Source of the DNA: JADHUC01 sp964617665
GTDB lineage: Bacteria; Planctomycetota; Planctomycetia; Pirellulales; Pirellulaceae
Direction of reading: 5' to 3'
DNA: 11,840 nt
NCBI GenBank assembly: GCA_964617665.1
Contig: CAZUAH010000433.1
Location: 1 to 11,840, forward strand
How positions within the stretch are numbered: the stretch's first letter is position 1; every line of letters begins with the position of its first letter. Shown here piece after piece: positions 1 to 6,600 of this stretch. Below the pieces are notes generated by a model. It saw only the letters and a list, made by a program, of their open reading frames with translations. It made no database searches and had not been told where the DNA came from. A program made the position numbers and the translations under genes.

Positions 1-559
1 GCGCCCGATCAATCCGTATCCGTCGAAGCCACTCTCCCCGGATCGGAGCAGGTTGCGGGCTATGAGATTCGGGGAGAGTTGGGACGTGGTGGTATGGGAA
101 TCGTCTATCGCGCCTACGCCCCAAAACTGGATCGCGTTGTGGCGCTGAAAACCCTACAACGGATGGACCCGAAAACGCTGCAACGGTTCAAGCAGGAATT
201 TCGCGTGTTGGCCGGGGGCCGAGGAAGATCTGACGACGGCCCGCCAGACGCTGCGTGCGCTGGTAGCGGATTTCGCGCGAGACGAAACAGAAGCACCCTG
301 GCCGACCGTAACCGCGCAGCCGGCGACGCGGTCTCTCGTGGGTCGTTTCGACACCGTGCTCGACGCGGGGCGCCGCACTGCCGCCGCGTTGTCGCGCGAC
401 ACGATCTTCCAGGTAGTGCGCGACGCAGCTTTGCGGCTGTTGCGCGGCAAGCGCTGCTGGTTGCTGCAATTTGAGGGCGAGGCGGACGCGGAGGAGCAAG
501 TTGCCGCGGCCCAAGAAGTCGTACTTGAGATGGAAAACGTTGACGGGGCGCATATTTGA
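1..559 (+). pseudogene. Remnant of a large PknB-type Ser/Thr protein kinase
   Basis: Frame 1 is open from the first base and encodes the N-lobe of a Hanks-type kinase: the glycine-rich loop GRGGMGIVYRA and the VALK motif with the ATP-binding lysine, then RFKQEFRVLA where the N-lobe normally continues. Near position 211 the sense switches to frame 2, which reads EEDLTTARQTLRALVADF and later RFDTVLDAGRRTAAALSRDTIFQVVRDAALRLLRGKRC. This resembles the linker and GAF-type region of the multidomain kinase/ATPase proteins of more than 1,000 residues common in planctomycetes; frame 2 stops at 557-559. The HRD and DFG motifs and the rest of the kinase domain are absent, so an internal deletion with a frameshift has joined two distant parts of the gene. 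It is very unlikely to make an active kinase. The N-terminus may lie outside the window, and a sequencing frameshift alone would not explain the missing domain. Confidence 0.7.
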
Positions 560-579
560 GGCCAAAAGCCTTCGGCATC

Positions 580-607
580 TTGTCCTGAGCGATTTTGTGG
601 GTACTAT
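580..607 (+). promoter_or_regulatory. Possible sigma70-type promoter of the pup-pafA operon
   Basis: TTGTCC (580-585) and TACTAT (602-607) are separated by 16 bases in the 90-base gap between the kinase relic and the small modifier gene. Transcription would start near 613-615, leaving a leader of about 36 bases. Position and spacing fit, but each box departs from consensus and planctomycete promoters are poorly defined, so this is a weak call. Confidence 0.3.
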
Positions 608-634
608 ATAGGTGTTGTAAAGCGACCTGCCAAA

Positions 635-641
635 GAAGGAG
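635..641 (+). promoter_or_regulatory. Ribosome binding site of the small modifier gene
   Basis: GAAGGAG lies 8 bases upstream of the ATG at 650. This is a strong Shine-Dalgarno match at good spacing, and it is a main reason for accepting the 54-codon frame as a real gene. Confidence 0.7.
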
Positions 642-649
642 TACGACGC

Positions 650-814
650 ATGACCACTGATACGATCGTTAAGGAAGAAGAACACACCGTCTCGACTCCT
701 GGCAGACCAGATACTCTGCCGATGGAGAAGGCGTTGGAGCAAATCCGCCGGGATAGTCGGGAGAAGGCCGAAGAATTCCTGGACGAGACCGTCGTTCCTC
801 ACGGTGGCGAGTAG
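650..814 (+). CDS. Pup/UBact-like prokaryotic ubiquitin-like modifier, 54 aa
   Basis: This small protein is predicted to be joined through its C-terminal glutamate to lysines of target proteins by the ligase encoded just downstream. It is highly charged and looks disordered at the N-terminus (MTTDTIVKEEEHTVST), followed by a Glu/Arg-rich amphipathic stretch (about residues 25-44, EKALEQIRRDSREKAEEF). It ends in VVPHGGE. Actinobacterial Pup has the same plan: a disordered start, a helical LDEIDxVLEENAExFV region and a terminal GGQ or GGE. AEEFL here matches the AExFV part, with about one extra residue before GGE. Because the last residue is already Glu, no deamidation by a Dop-type enzyme would be needed before ligation. 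It has a strong ribosome site and an 11-base overlap with the ligase gene. UBact proteins usually end in a motif like RxRxGE/Q, so this one looks nearer to Pup. Residues K8, K27 and K39 could accept chains. Confidence 0.82.
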   Translation: MTTDTIVKEEEHTVSTPGRPDTLPMEKALEQIRRDSREKAEEFLDETVVPHGGE

Positions 815-2501
815 TCATTTGCCAGAAATCTTCCGTCGCTTGGTCGGGCTGGAAACAGAATACGCGATGCGTTTCCATCCGGCCAATTCTTTTGCGCCCA
901 AGCCGCCCAAATTCCAGCTCTATCGGTCCCTGTTGACCGCGTTGCGCGATCGCGTGCTGACAGTTCGCGCGAGGCATTTCAAGGAAGGTGCTTTCATCGC
1001 CAACGGGGGCGCCGTATGGTTCGAGACCGAGCGAATCGCATCAGACGGCGGCTTGGTCGAAGGTGCCACGCCGGAGTGTCGCGGGCCTCATCAGTTGCTG
1101 GCCTATCAGCGTGCTCAGGACCAGCTGCTCTCTGAAGCCGCTCAGGCAGCTCCTGTGGACGGAGATCTGCGCCTGATCAAGAACTGCCGCGACAGTCGCG
1201 ATAACGTCTACGGGGCCCAGGAGAACTACGAGGCGACGTTGGCCACCGGATGGCGTCTACTAGTATGGCGAGCCGGACTGATCCTACTGATGCCGGTGGT
1301 GCTGGTGATGTGGCTGTGCCTGCTAGTGGTGATTATTGCGGTGTTTGTCTATTTGGCTGTTGCAGGCCTCGCTTACTTGGTGATTCGTCTATTGGTCAAG
1401 CGGCACCGTCGAATCGGAATCGTGCTGTTCGGGCGAGACTTGATGGAAGGACGCGAGACCGGTGCACCTGTGCCCGCATGGCTCGAGTGGTTGATGTTGT
1501 GGGTGGCCCGCATCATCAGCGCGCCGCTGGCGATTGGGTTAATACTATTAGCCAGACTTACGGCCTTTCGTGAAATCCGCAGGCAGGTGCTAGCCCTGCT
1601 GGTCAGCCGAAGCGTCATTGCAGGCAGCGGCATGGTCGACCAGAAAGGTAATTTTCACCTAGCCGACAAGGCACCCGCAGTGAACTGCGTAGTGGGCTTC
1701 GGCGGTTACCTCTGGGACCGGCCGATTTTCAACTTTGGGCATTTTTTCAAAGCGGTTTCACTGGAATCGTTCTTGGCCCCAGGAGACTATTTTGGCTTGC
1801 TGCGCCGACGGCAACGACTGCAGATCGGCCTCGGCGATTCGAACATGGCCGAGACGGCCGAGTTCTTGCGCGTCGGAACGACTTTGCTGGTCCTGGACGC
1901 AATCGAAGCTGGCTATCTGCGGAAGGCTCCACGTCCATGGCGTCCCATCCGAGCGTTGCACAAGATTTGTGCTGATCCCTCACTGTCGACCGAAGTCGGC
2001 TTGATGGGAGGTCGCCGCATGACGGCCCTGGAGGTGCAGCGATACTACTGGAGTGCGTGCCAAACGTTTATCGACGATTGTTCCGACGCGCCCGCTGAAG
2101 TTTACGAGGTGCTAGCCCTCTGGGCCGATGCCCTTGAGTCTCTCGAACGTGAGCCTGAATCACTGGTCGGCTCGCTTGACTGGGTGACCAAGAGTTTTCT
2201 GCTGGAGAAAGCCGGTCGTGGTGCGGAGTGGGCGGAACGCAAGAAGATCGACATCCGCTATCACGAATTGTCGGACGAAGGTTACTACCGAGTGCTGGCA
2301 CAGACGGGAATCACTAAGACGCTGGCGGATAGCGAGGAGGTAGACAGAGCCATGCGCACGGCGCCGCCCGACTCGCCCGCGACAACGCGAGGTCACTACA
2401 TCCGTGAGTTCGCCGATGGCGATGAGCCGCTCGCTGTAAACTGGAAACGTATTCTGATCGGCCGCGGCAGGAAAGCCAAAGTCATAAGACTGTATCGATA
2501 A
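804..2501 (+). CDS. pafA: PafA-family Pup/UBact ligase with a transmembrane insertion
   Basis: This ATP-dependent ligase of the glutamine synthetase/GCS fold is predicted to form an isopeptide bond between the C-terminal Glu of the modifier encoded upstream and substrate lysines. Family motifs in order are GLETEYA (15-21), FIANGGAVWFE (64-74), VEGATPEC (85-92), LIKNCRDSRDNVYG (124-137), ENY (140-142), SRSVIAGSG (268-276), GDSNMAE (344-350), NWKRI near the C-terminus, and GGRRMTALEVQRYY (402-415). The 565 residues exceed the usual 450-480. The excess is a hydrophobic block at about 150-260, with a 46-residue apolar run (152-198), a basic KRHRR (199-203) and another apolar segment (227-252), placed between ENY and SRSVIAGSG. 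The enzyme should therefore be membrane-bound. The motif matching the catalytic YLD of PafA reads WFE, suggesting Asp to Glu. GTG at 804 overlaps the modifier gene by 11 bases; TTG at 819, preceded by GGCGAG, is an alternative start. A ligase is favoured over Dop because of adjacency to a GGE modifier. Confidence 0.88.
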   Translation: MASSHLPEIFRRLVGLETEYAMRFHPANSFAPKPPKFQLYRSLLTALRDRVLTVRARHFKEGAFIANGGAVWFETERIASDGGLVEGATPECRGPHQLLAYQRAQDQLLSEAAQAAPVDGDLRLIKNCRDSRDNVYGAQENYEATLATGWRLLVWRAGLILLMPVVLVMWLCLLVVIIAVFVYLAVAGLAYLVIRLLVKRHRRIGIVLFGRDLMEGRETGAPVPAWLEWLMLWVARIISAPLAIGLILLARLTAFREIRRQVLALLVSRSVIAGSGMVDQKGNFHLADKAPAVNCVVGFGGYLWDRPIFNFGHFFKAVSLESFLAPGDYFGLLRRRQRLQIGLGDSNMAETAEFLRVGTTLLVLDAIEAGYLRKAPRPWRPIRALHKICADPSLSTEVGLMGGRRMTALEVQRYYWSACQTFIDDCSDAPAEVYEVLALWADALESLEREPESLVGSLDWVTKSFLLEKAGRGAEWAERKKIDIRYHELSDEGYYRVLAQTGITKTLADSEEVDRAMRTAPPDSPATTRGHYIREFADGDEPLAVNWKRILIGRGRKAKVIRLYR

Positions 2502-2574
2502 CGGCCGCGGCGATGCCCCGAAGTCCATCTCGCTTCTTCGCCGTTCAGCGCACAAACAGAAAGACGGCGTTGCT

Positions 2575-2584
2575 ATCACGTGAT
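2575..2584. promoter_or_regulatory. 10-bp perfect palindrome upstream of the RNA promoter
   Basis: ATCACGTGAT is a perfect palindrome ending 24 bases before the -35 box at 2609. That is a position where a dimeric regulator could act on the promoter. A palindrome of this length can arise by chance, so operator function is only inferred. Confidence 0.3.
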
Positions 2585-2608
2585 TTGGCGATTGTAGCGC
2601 AAACGATC

Positions 2609-2637
2609 TTGACCTTACCGTTTGAATGTCATATTCT
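2609..2637 (+). promoter_or_regulatory. Sigma70-type promoter for the structured RNA
   Basis: TTGACC (2609-2614) and TATTCT (2632-2637) lie exactly 17 bases apart. Each box differs from consensus by one or two bases. The predicted transcription start, near 2644-2645, coincides with the first base of a 14-bp helix (2645). This agreement between promoter and structure supports both. Confidence 0.6.
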
Positions 2638-2643
2638 CCCGCC

Positions 2644-2973
2644 TCGTCGAGACGGAAGACCATGTGGCCAGCGAGACACGATGGTCCTCTCCAAAGGGAC
2701 GTCGGTCTTTCTCGACGCGTGGTCCCGTTCGATGGTAGCAGCCGAGTGAACGTGTCCTGCATCTGGAGCACAGCCCCGCTGTGTCTCTGCGGACCACGAA
2801 GCGGCGTGTTGGCACGGACGCTAACCTGCCACTTCGCTAAACACGACGGTTGCCGGAAAACGGACCCACAACCGCAAGCAGGATGCACCGGTTGTACATC
2901 GTCCAATCGCTCCCGGAGCGAGTGCGGAATCCTTTGCCCCCCTGGGATGCCGTTGCTGCCGGGAGCTTTTTTT
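2644..2973 (+). ncRNA. Unassigned structured RNA, about 330 nt
   Basis: An independent RNA gene is supported by a promoter, consecutive helices and an intrinsic terminator. Helix 1 pairs CGTCGAGA+AAGACC (2645-2652, 2656-2661) with GGTCTT+TCTCGACG (2704-2717), with a 3-base bulge. Helix 2 pairs CGTGGTCC (2718-2725) with GGACCACG (2791-2798), directly abutting helix 1. It encloses CGTTC/GAACG (2726-2730, 2748-2752) and CACAGC-CCC-GCTGTG (2769-2783). Helix 3 pairs CGTGTT (2805-2810) with AACACG (2840-2845) and contains GGCA/TGCC (2811-2814, 2827-2830). Helix 4 pairs CGGTTG (2847-2852) with CAACCG (2869-2874) around CCG-GAAAA-CGG. Helix 5 is the terminator. I see none of the signatures I would expect of RNase P RNA, tmRNA, SRP RNA or rRNA. 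It could be a 6S-like or trans-acting regulatory RNA, or a family restricted to planctomycetes. No protein frame fits. Confidence 0.62.
2909..2973 (+). terminator. Intrinsic terminator of the structured RNA
   Basis: GCTCCCGG (2909-2916) pairs perfectly with CCGGGAGC (2959-2966), immediately followed by seven T residues (2967-2973). The interior can pair further, with ATCC (2929-2932) against GGAT (2945-2948), giving one long stem. This is the only clear rho-independent terminator in the window, and it sits before the glsB-like gene, which therefore needs its own promoter or readthrough. Confidence 0.85.
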
Positions 2974-3003
2974 ATGCGCCCGTATCCTCCGAAAATCTGG
3001 AAA

Positions 3004-3030
3004 AACGCATCCAAGTTGCGGCGATGCGTT
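3004..3030 (+). promoter_or_regulatory. 8-bp hairpin in the leader of the glsB-like gene
   Basis: AACGCATC (3004-3011) and GATGCGTT (3023-3030) are perfect inverted repeats around an 11-base loop. There is no T-run, so it is not a terminator. It lies between the RNA terminator and the ribosome site of the next gene and could be an operator or a leader structure. Confidence 0.35.
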
Positions 3031-3064
3031 GACGATACCGATTTAGGAGGAGTACCGTTTTTCT

Positions 3065-3070
3065 GGGGAG
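3065..3070 (+). promoter_or_regulatory. Ribosome binding site fixing the TTG start at 3078
   Basis: GGGGAG lies 7 bases before TTG at 3078. The frame is closed by TGA at 3030-3032 and contains no ATG or GTG before this TTG, so the site decides the start. A second purine run, AGGAGGAG (3045-3052), lies further upstream but has no normal start codon at proper spacing. Confidence 0.5.
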
Positions 3071-3077
3071 TAATCCG

Positions 3078-3464
3078 TTGGGCATCGACCCCGATATCAT
3101 TGAGTCGATCCGCGGCTGGATCAACGATATCCTGGTATGGATCGGTTTTGGCACCGTGGTTGGATTGTTGGCCAAGGCCATTATGCCCGGCCGAGATCCG
3201 GGCGGAGCGATTGCGACGCTGGCGATGGGTGTGGGCGGCACGTTTATCGGCTGTGGCCTTCTTTCTTTGTGCTTTGAAGGGCAGCGGGTCACGCCGATCA
3301 GCCCCCTGGGCTTTGCTGTCGCCACGGCAGGGGCGTTTATCATTCTGTTCTTCTACAAACTGCTAGGCGGCTACTGGTTCACCGAAGGCGAACATCCGCG
3401 AGTGCGCCGCCGTCCCTACCGCCGCCGACGAAGGTACCAAGCCTCGTACTACGATGATCTCTAG
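3078..3464 (+). CDS. GlsB/YeaQ/YmgE-type stress membrane protein with a basic tail
   Basis: This small integral membrane protein belongs to the transglycosylase-associated family. Its biochemical role is not established; relatives are general-stress proteins. Three hydrophobic segments are visible at about residues 15-35, 42-66 and 75-95. The family-like patterns are the first helix running into GLLAKAIMPGRDPGG (29-43) and a second glycine-rich helix (AMGVGGTFIG, 49-58). The family usually has about 80-90 residues. This one has 128 because of an N-terminal amphipathic extension (DPDIIESIRGWINDIL) and a C-terminal tail of about 25 residues, rich in Arg and Tyr (RVRRRPYRRRRRY, 108-120), followed by an acidic YYDDL end. 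The tail should be cytoplasmic and could bind nucleic acid or membrane lipid, which is inference. The start is TTG, chosen from the ribosome site. Confidence 0.82.
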   Translation: MGIDPDIIESIRGWINDILVWIGFGTVVGLLAKAIMPGRDPGGAIATLAMGVGGTFIGCGLLSLCFEGQRVTPISPLGFAVATAGAFIILFFYKLLGGYWFTEGEHPRVRRRPYRRRRRYQASYYDDL

Positions 3465-3520
3465 TGCGCGATCCACACGCAAAGAAGCGCGATCGTCGGA
3501 AATGCGGCAAGTAGCAGTAG

Positions 3521-3538
3521 GTTATGCTTCAGCATAAC
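3521..3538. repeat. Perfect inverted repeat between convergent genes
   Basis: GTTATGCT and AGCATAAC are separated by only TC, forming a tight hairpin in either strand. It lies in the 144-base gap where the glsB-like gene and the secretion operon converge. A terminator role is plausible from position, but neither strand has a T-run after it. Confidence 0.4.
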
Positions 3539-3559
3539 GCAAAGATCCGCTCCACCGTG

Positions 3560-3575
3560 TCATGCCGAGGCATGA
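3560..3575. repeat. Second inverted repeat between convergent genes
   Basis: TCATGCC-GA-GGCATGA is a 7-bp perfect inverted repeat located 34 bases beyond the stop codon of the GspD-like gene (- strand). It may help stop transcription arriving from the right, but there is no T-run on either side. Confidence 0.35.
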
Positions 3576-3608
3576 GTTACAAACATGATATAGTGAGTGC
3601 GCGGCATG

Positions 3609-6600
3609 CTATCTCCCTCGTAGCGGGCCAGATCTTGGCCCACCCTGGCCAGCGGGCATGCCCGGTCCCGGAGGGACTCGACCCGCCGGCTGCCCGGCCC
3701 CGATCATCGGCTTGCCCAGCAATTCGGACAGCACCTCGCGGATGCGTTCCGCGTTAACTCCCCCGTCGAGCGTTATGACCTGCACGTCAGATACAGGCTT
3801 GGCCGCCTCGTCCAACGTCTCGATCATCTTGCTCACGTTTTCCATCAGGTTCTGACCCTCTGTGGAAACCAGCAAGGTGTTGGAGACATCGTCCACGCCA
3901 AGGGACAGCTTGCCTTTGAAGCTGACCTGAGTTCTGCGACTCGCGCCATCGCTGTCGGACTCGCCGAAGATATAGGTGGTCTGGTTGGTCGGTCGCCTTT
4001 CTGCGTTCGGGCCTTGCTGCAGAGCCTTGTCATTGGAGCTGAGTAAGTCGCGATAAACTTCCTTCAGCGTCTCGGCAATGATGCTGGCCTTGGAGTATCG
4101 CACTTGAAACACCGCGCTGACACGAGCCGATTCGGAATCGGCTGGCGGAGGCACATCCCACAAGCGGATGAGTTCTTCGATGGTCTTCAGGTCGTCGGGT
4201 TCAGCGCCGACGACTAGTATCGTATTGGTGTCGAAGTCGTCGATAAACTTCAGAGGACGTCGTTGCGACAGCCGATGGCGTTTTTCTTTCTCTGGAGGCG
4301 GATTGTCATAGAAAAAGTAAGTCCGGCGTCTCGAGTTGTTGTCTTCTTCCTCTTCTTTGAAATAGTCCTCCAGGTTCAGTTTTACCCAGAAGGCCGACGC
4401 GTGCTTCAATTCGAAGATCGCAAAGTCCTTTTGCGGTGGCGGAAGCTGGGCCATCAGGTCCTCAAGTAAATTGAGCGCATGTGTATCCCGTGATGAAATC
4501 ACCAAGCGTCCGTCGTTGCCAATTGTGATCTTGATCGGCGGCAGTCCGGTGTCGTTCGATTTCCCTTCTGGTTTCTCGACCGGCCGCGTTTCCCCATTGC
4601 GATCGTCGCCATCTGAAGATGGGTTCTCGACATCCGCGGAATCGCCCGGCTGCAATTGCGCGAACTGGACTAGAGCACCGCTAACGGCAGGCCGCCTCGC
4701 CTCTTTGTCCGGCCGTGGACTAGCGACGGGAGACCGCTTTCCGTCCGCCTTGTCATCCGCCTGCTTGTCGTCCTCGACTTCGATCTCCGGCATAATCAAC
4801 TCATTGGGCGCCACGGATCGCCACGCCCTGCGAAGCTCCTCGAGGTACTTCAACGTTTCTTTGCCGGGCGCAGCGTCGATCACGCGCACCGGGCTCTCGT
4901 TTTCACCCGCAGCCGGGATCTCGCCTAACTTGACCAGCAGGTTGGTCACCTCCCTCAGCTCGATGTCGTTGGCCCATAGAATCAGCCGGTTGCCATCGAC
5001 ATCTGCATCGACTCGAAACTCGTCTTTGTCTTCATCCTCCGAACGCCTGGAGCCGTAGCGATAACTGTAGTAGCCGTAGTAACGGGAACGCTGGTCATTT
5101 TTTTCCTGCTTCACTCCCATCATGTGTTCGATCGTCCCGGCAACGTAGTCCGCCGCCAGACGGCGCAGGTGGATCACCTCCATTTGCCGGCTGCTGCCGT
5201 CCAGCTTATCGACCATCGTACGAATGGTCAGATGATCGGCCAGAGAGGCGTATGCGATGACGGCATTGTTCTTTGCATCCGCCTGCAATCGCGTGGTCGG
5301 ATCCAGGTCCCCCGATTCCTCCAAGGTCGCGACCAATGCCTCGGGATTAAGTGAAGCCAGACGATAGATCTGTAACCGGTCTGCGTTTAGGAGGAATGCC
5401 TGGTCGCGGTCCGGCGGCACGTCGATCGTTTCGATGACCTTGGCGATGAGGGCCATCTTGTCGGGTGGCGCATGAGCCAAGATGCTGTTGCGCCGAGGAT
5501 TGACCACCAAATGGACCTCTGAGTCCTTCTTGCCACTTGACGGCTTGCTGGAACTACCCCTTTGACGCCTTTGCATCTCCTCCATCATCCTAGCCTGCTC
5601 GCGCATCATCTCCATTTGGTCGCGTGACATGGGCATTGGGGACGATTTGGATTTCTCGTCGACTCCCAGGAGAGCTAGGAGTTGTTCGCGAACGTCCGCA
5701 GCGCGGGCATGCTTGAGTACGAACTCTTCGACCAACCGTTCCTGGCCGCTCGTGGATTCCTCCTCGAGCACAGCATAGATTTCGCGCAAATTGACCACGG
5801 CGTCCATGGCCTCCAAACGATTCGTGGCACTCAATGCCGTCAGCTTCCCGTTTGGGCTGAGCATCGGCTTTAGTTCTTCGACGGCCGTCTCTGCAATCAG
5901 CCAATCTAGCGTGAACGAGACCTTGGCAAACTCGTGCGGCAGGCGATCGGCCAGTTCCTCAGGGCGTACGCGAGGCACCAGCCCTGGATTGATGTCCGCG
6001 ATCTTGACCACAGACAACACCTCGTCCTTTTCCAGCATTGTGAATCCGCGGGCCAGCAGATGCCGGTTGATCAAATCCCGTGCGTCAGGGACCGAGTAGC
6101 TATCCTGCGTGACGAGATTAAGGTAGCCGGCAGGCAATTCCTGCCAATCGAGGCTCATATCAGAAACCGTGGAAAGCCAATCCAGAACGCCCGGCCACGG
6201 CTGACCGCGAAAGTTGAAGCGGACCCTTCCGTCACCGTCAGGTCGAATGTCCAGTTCCTTTGGATCCGGCGGTTCGGGCGGTTCCGTCGGACGTTTCACG
6301 GTTTCCGGCTTCTCTTCCTTCTCGCCTTCTTTTTTTTCCTCCTTCTCGTCACCTTCTTTCCCTTCCTTTTCGTCCTCATCGCCGTCCTTGGTGGGTGGCT
6401 TGCCGTGCGGGTGGCCAGGCTTCGTTGGTGGGCCTCTGTGGCCGGGCGCCGATAGTACCTTGGGTTCGCCATCGCCCGAGCGGAGGACGGGCGCATCGCT
6501 CTCGGCCGAGTTTGCAGCCATAATTGGCGCGAACAGCGCGTGGACGACAACGATCCCGACAGCAATCAGGAGCGCAGGAAGTGTCGACGTGGAATGCAAA

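Larger units (their letters stand above)
2502..3077. other. Long gap without a protein gene; holds a structured RNA
   Basis: Several reading frames cross this stretch on both strands, but their translations are rich in Cys, Arg, Ser and Pro, have no ribosome sites and resemble no family. Bases 2502-2574 hold only a 6-bp GC-rich inverted repeat (CGCCGT 2539-2544, ACGGCG 2564-2569) without a T-run. The rest is explained by a palindrome, a promoter, the RNA gene with its terminator, and the leader of the next gene. Confidence 0.6.

Noticed and set aside
2539..2569. GC-rich inverted repeat after the ligase gene as a terminator
   Set aside because: The stem is only 6 bp with a 19-base loop and no T-run follows, so it is not convincing.
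2513..2749. 78-codon frame just after the ligase stop
   Set aside because: No plausible ribosome site or protein pattern, and it overlaps the promoter and first helix of the RNA.
2160..3014. 284-codon - strand frame antisense to the ligase end and the RNA gene
   Set aside because: No family resemblance, no ribosome site, and the sense strand explains the DNA better through the PafA C-terminus and paired RNA helices.
2626..3366. Long + strand reading frame crossing the RNA gene and the glsB-like gene
   Set aside because: The composition is rich in Cys, Ser, Arg and Pro, there is no ribosome site, and it runs through the terminator and overlaps a recognised membrane protein gene in another frame.
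3466..3494. Direct repeat GCGCGATC at 3466-3473 and 3487-3494
   Set aside because: Only two 8-base copies in a GC-rich context, with no further structure; chance is sufficient.
4471..5058. 195-codon + strand frame inside the GspD-like gene
   Set aside because: Ser/Leu/Arg-rich translation typical of an antisense shadow of a high-GC coding region.
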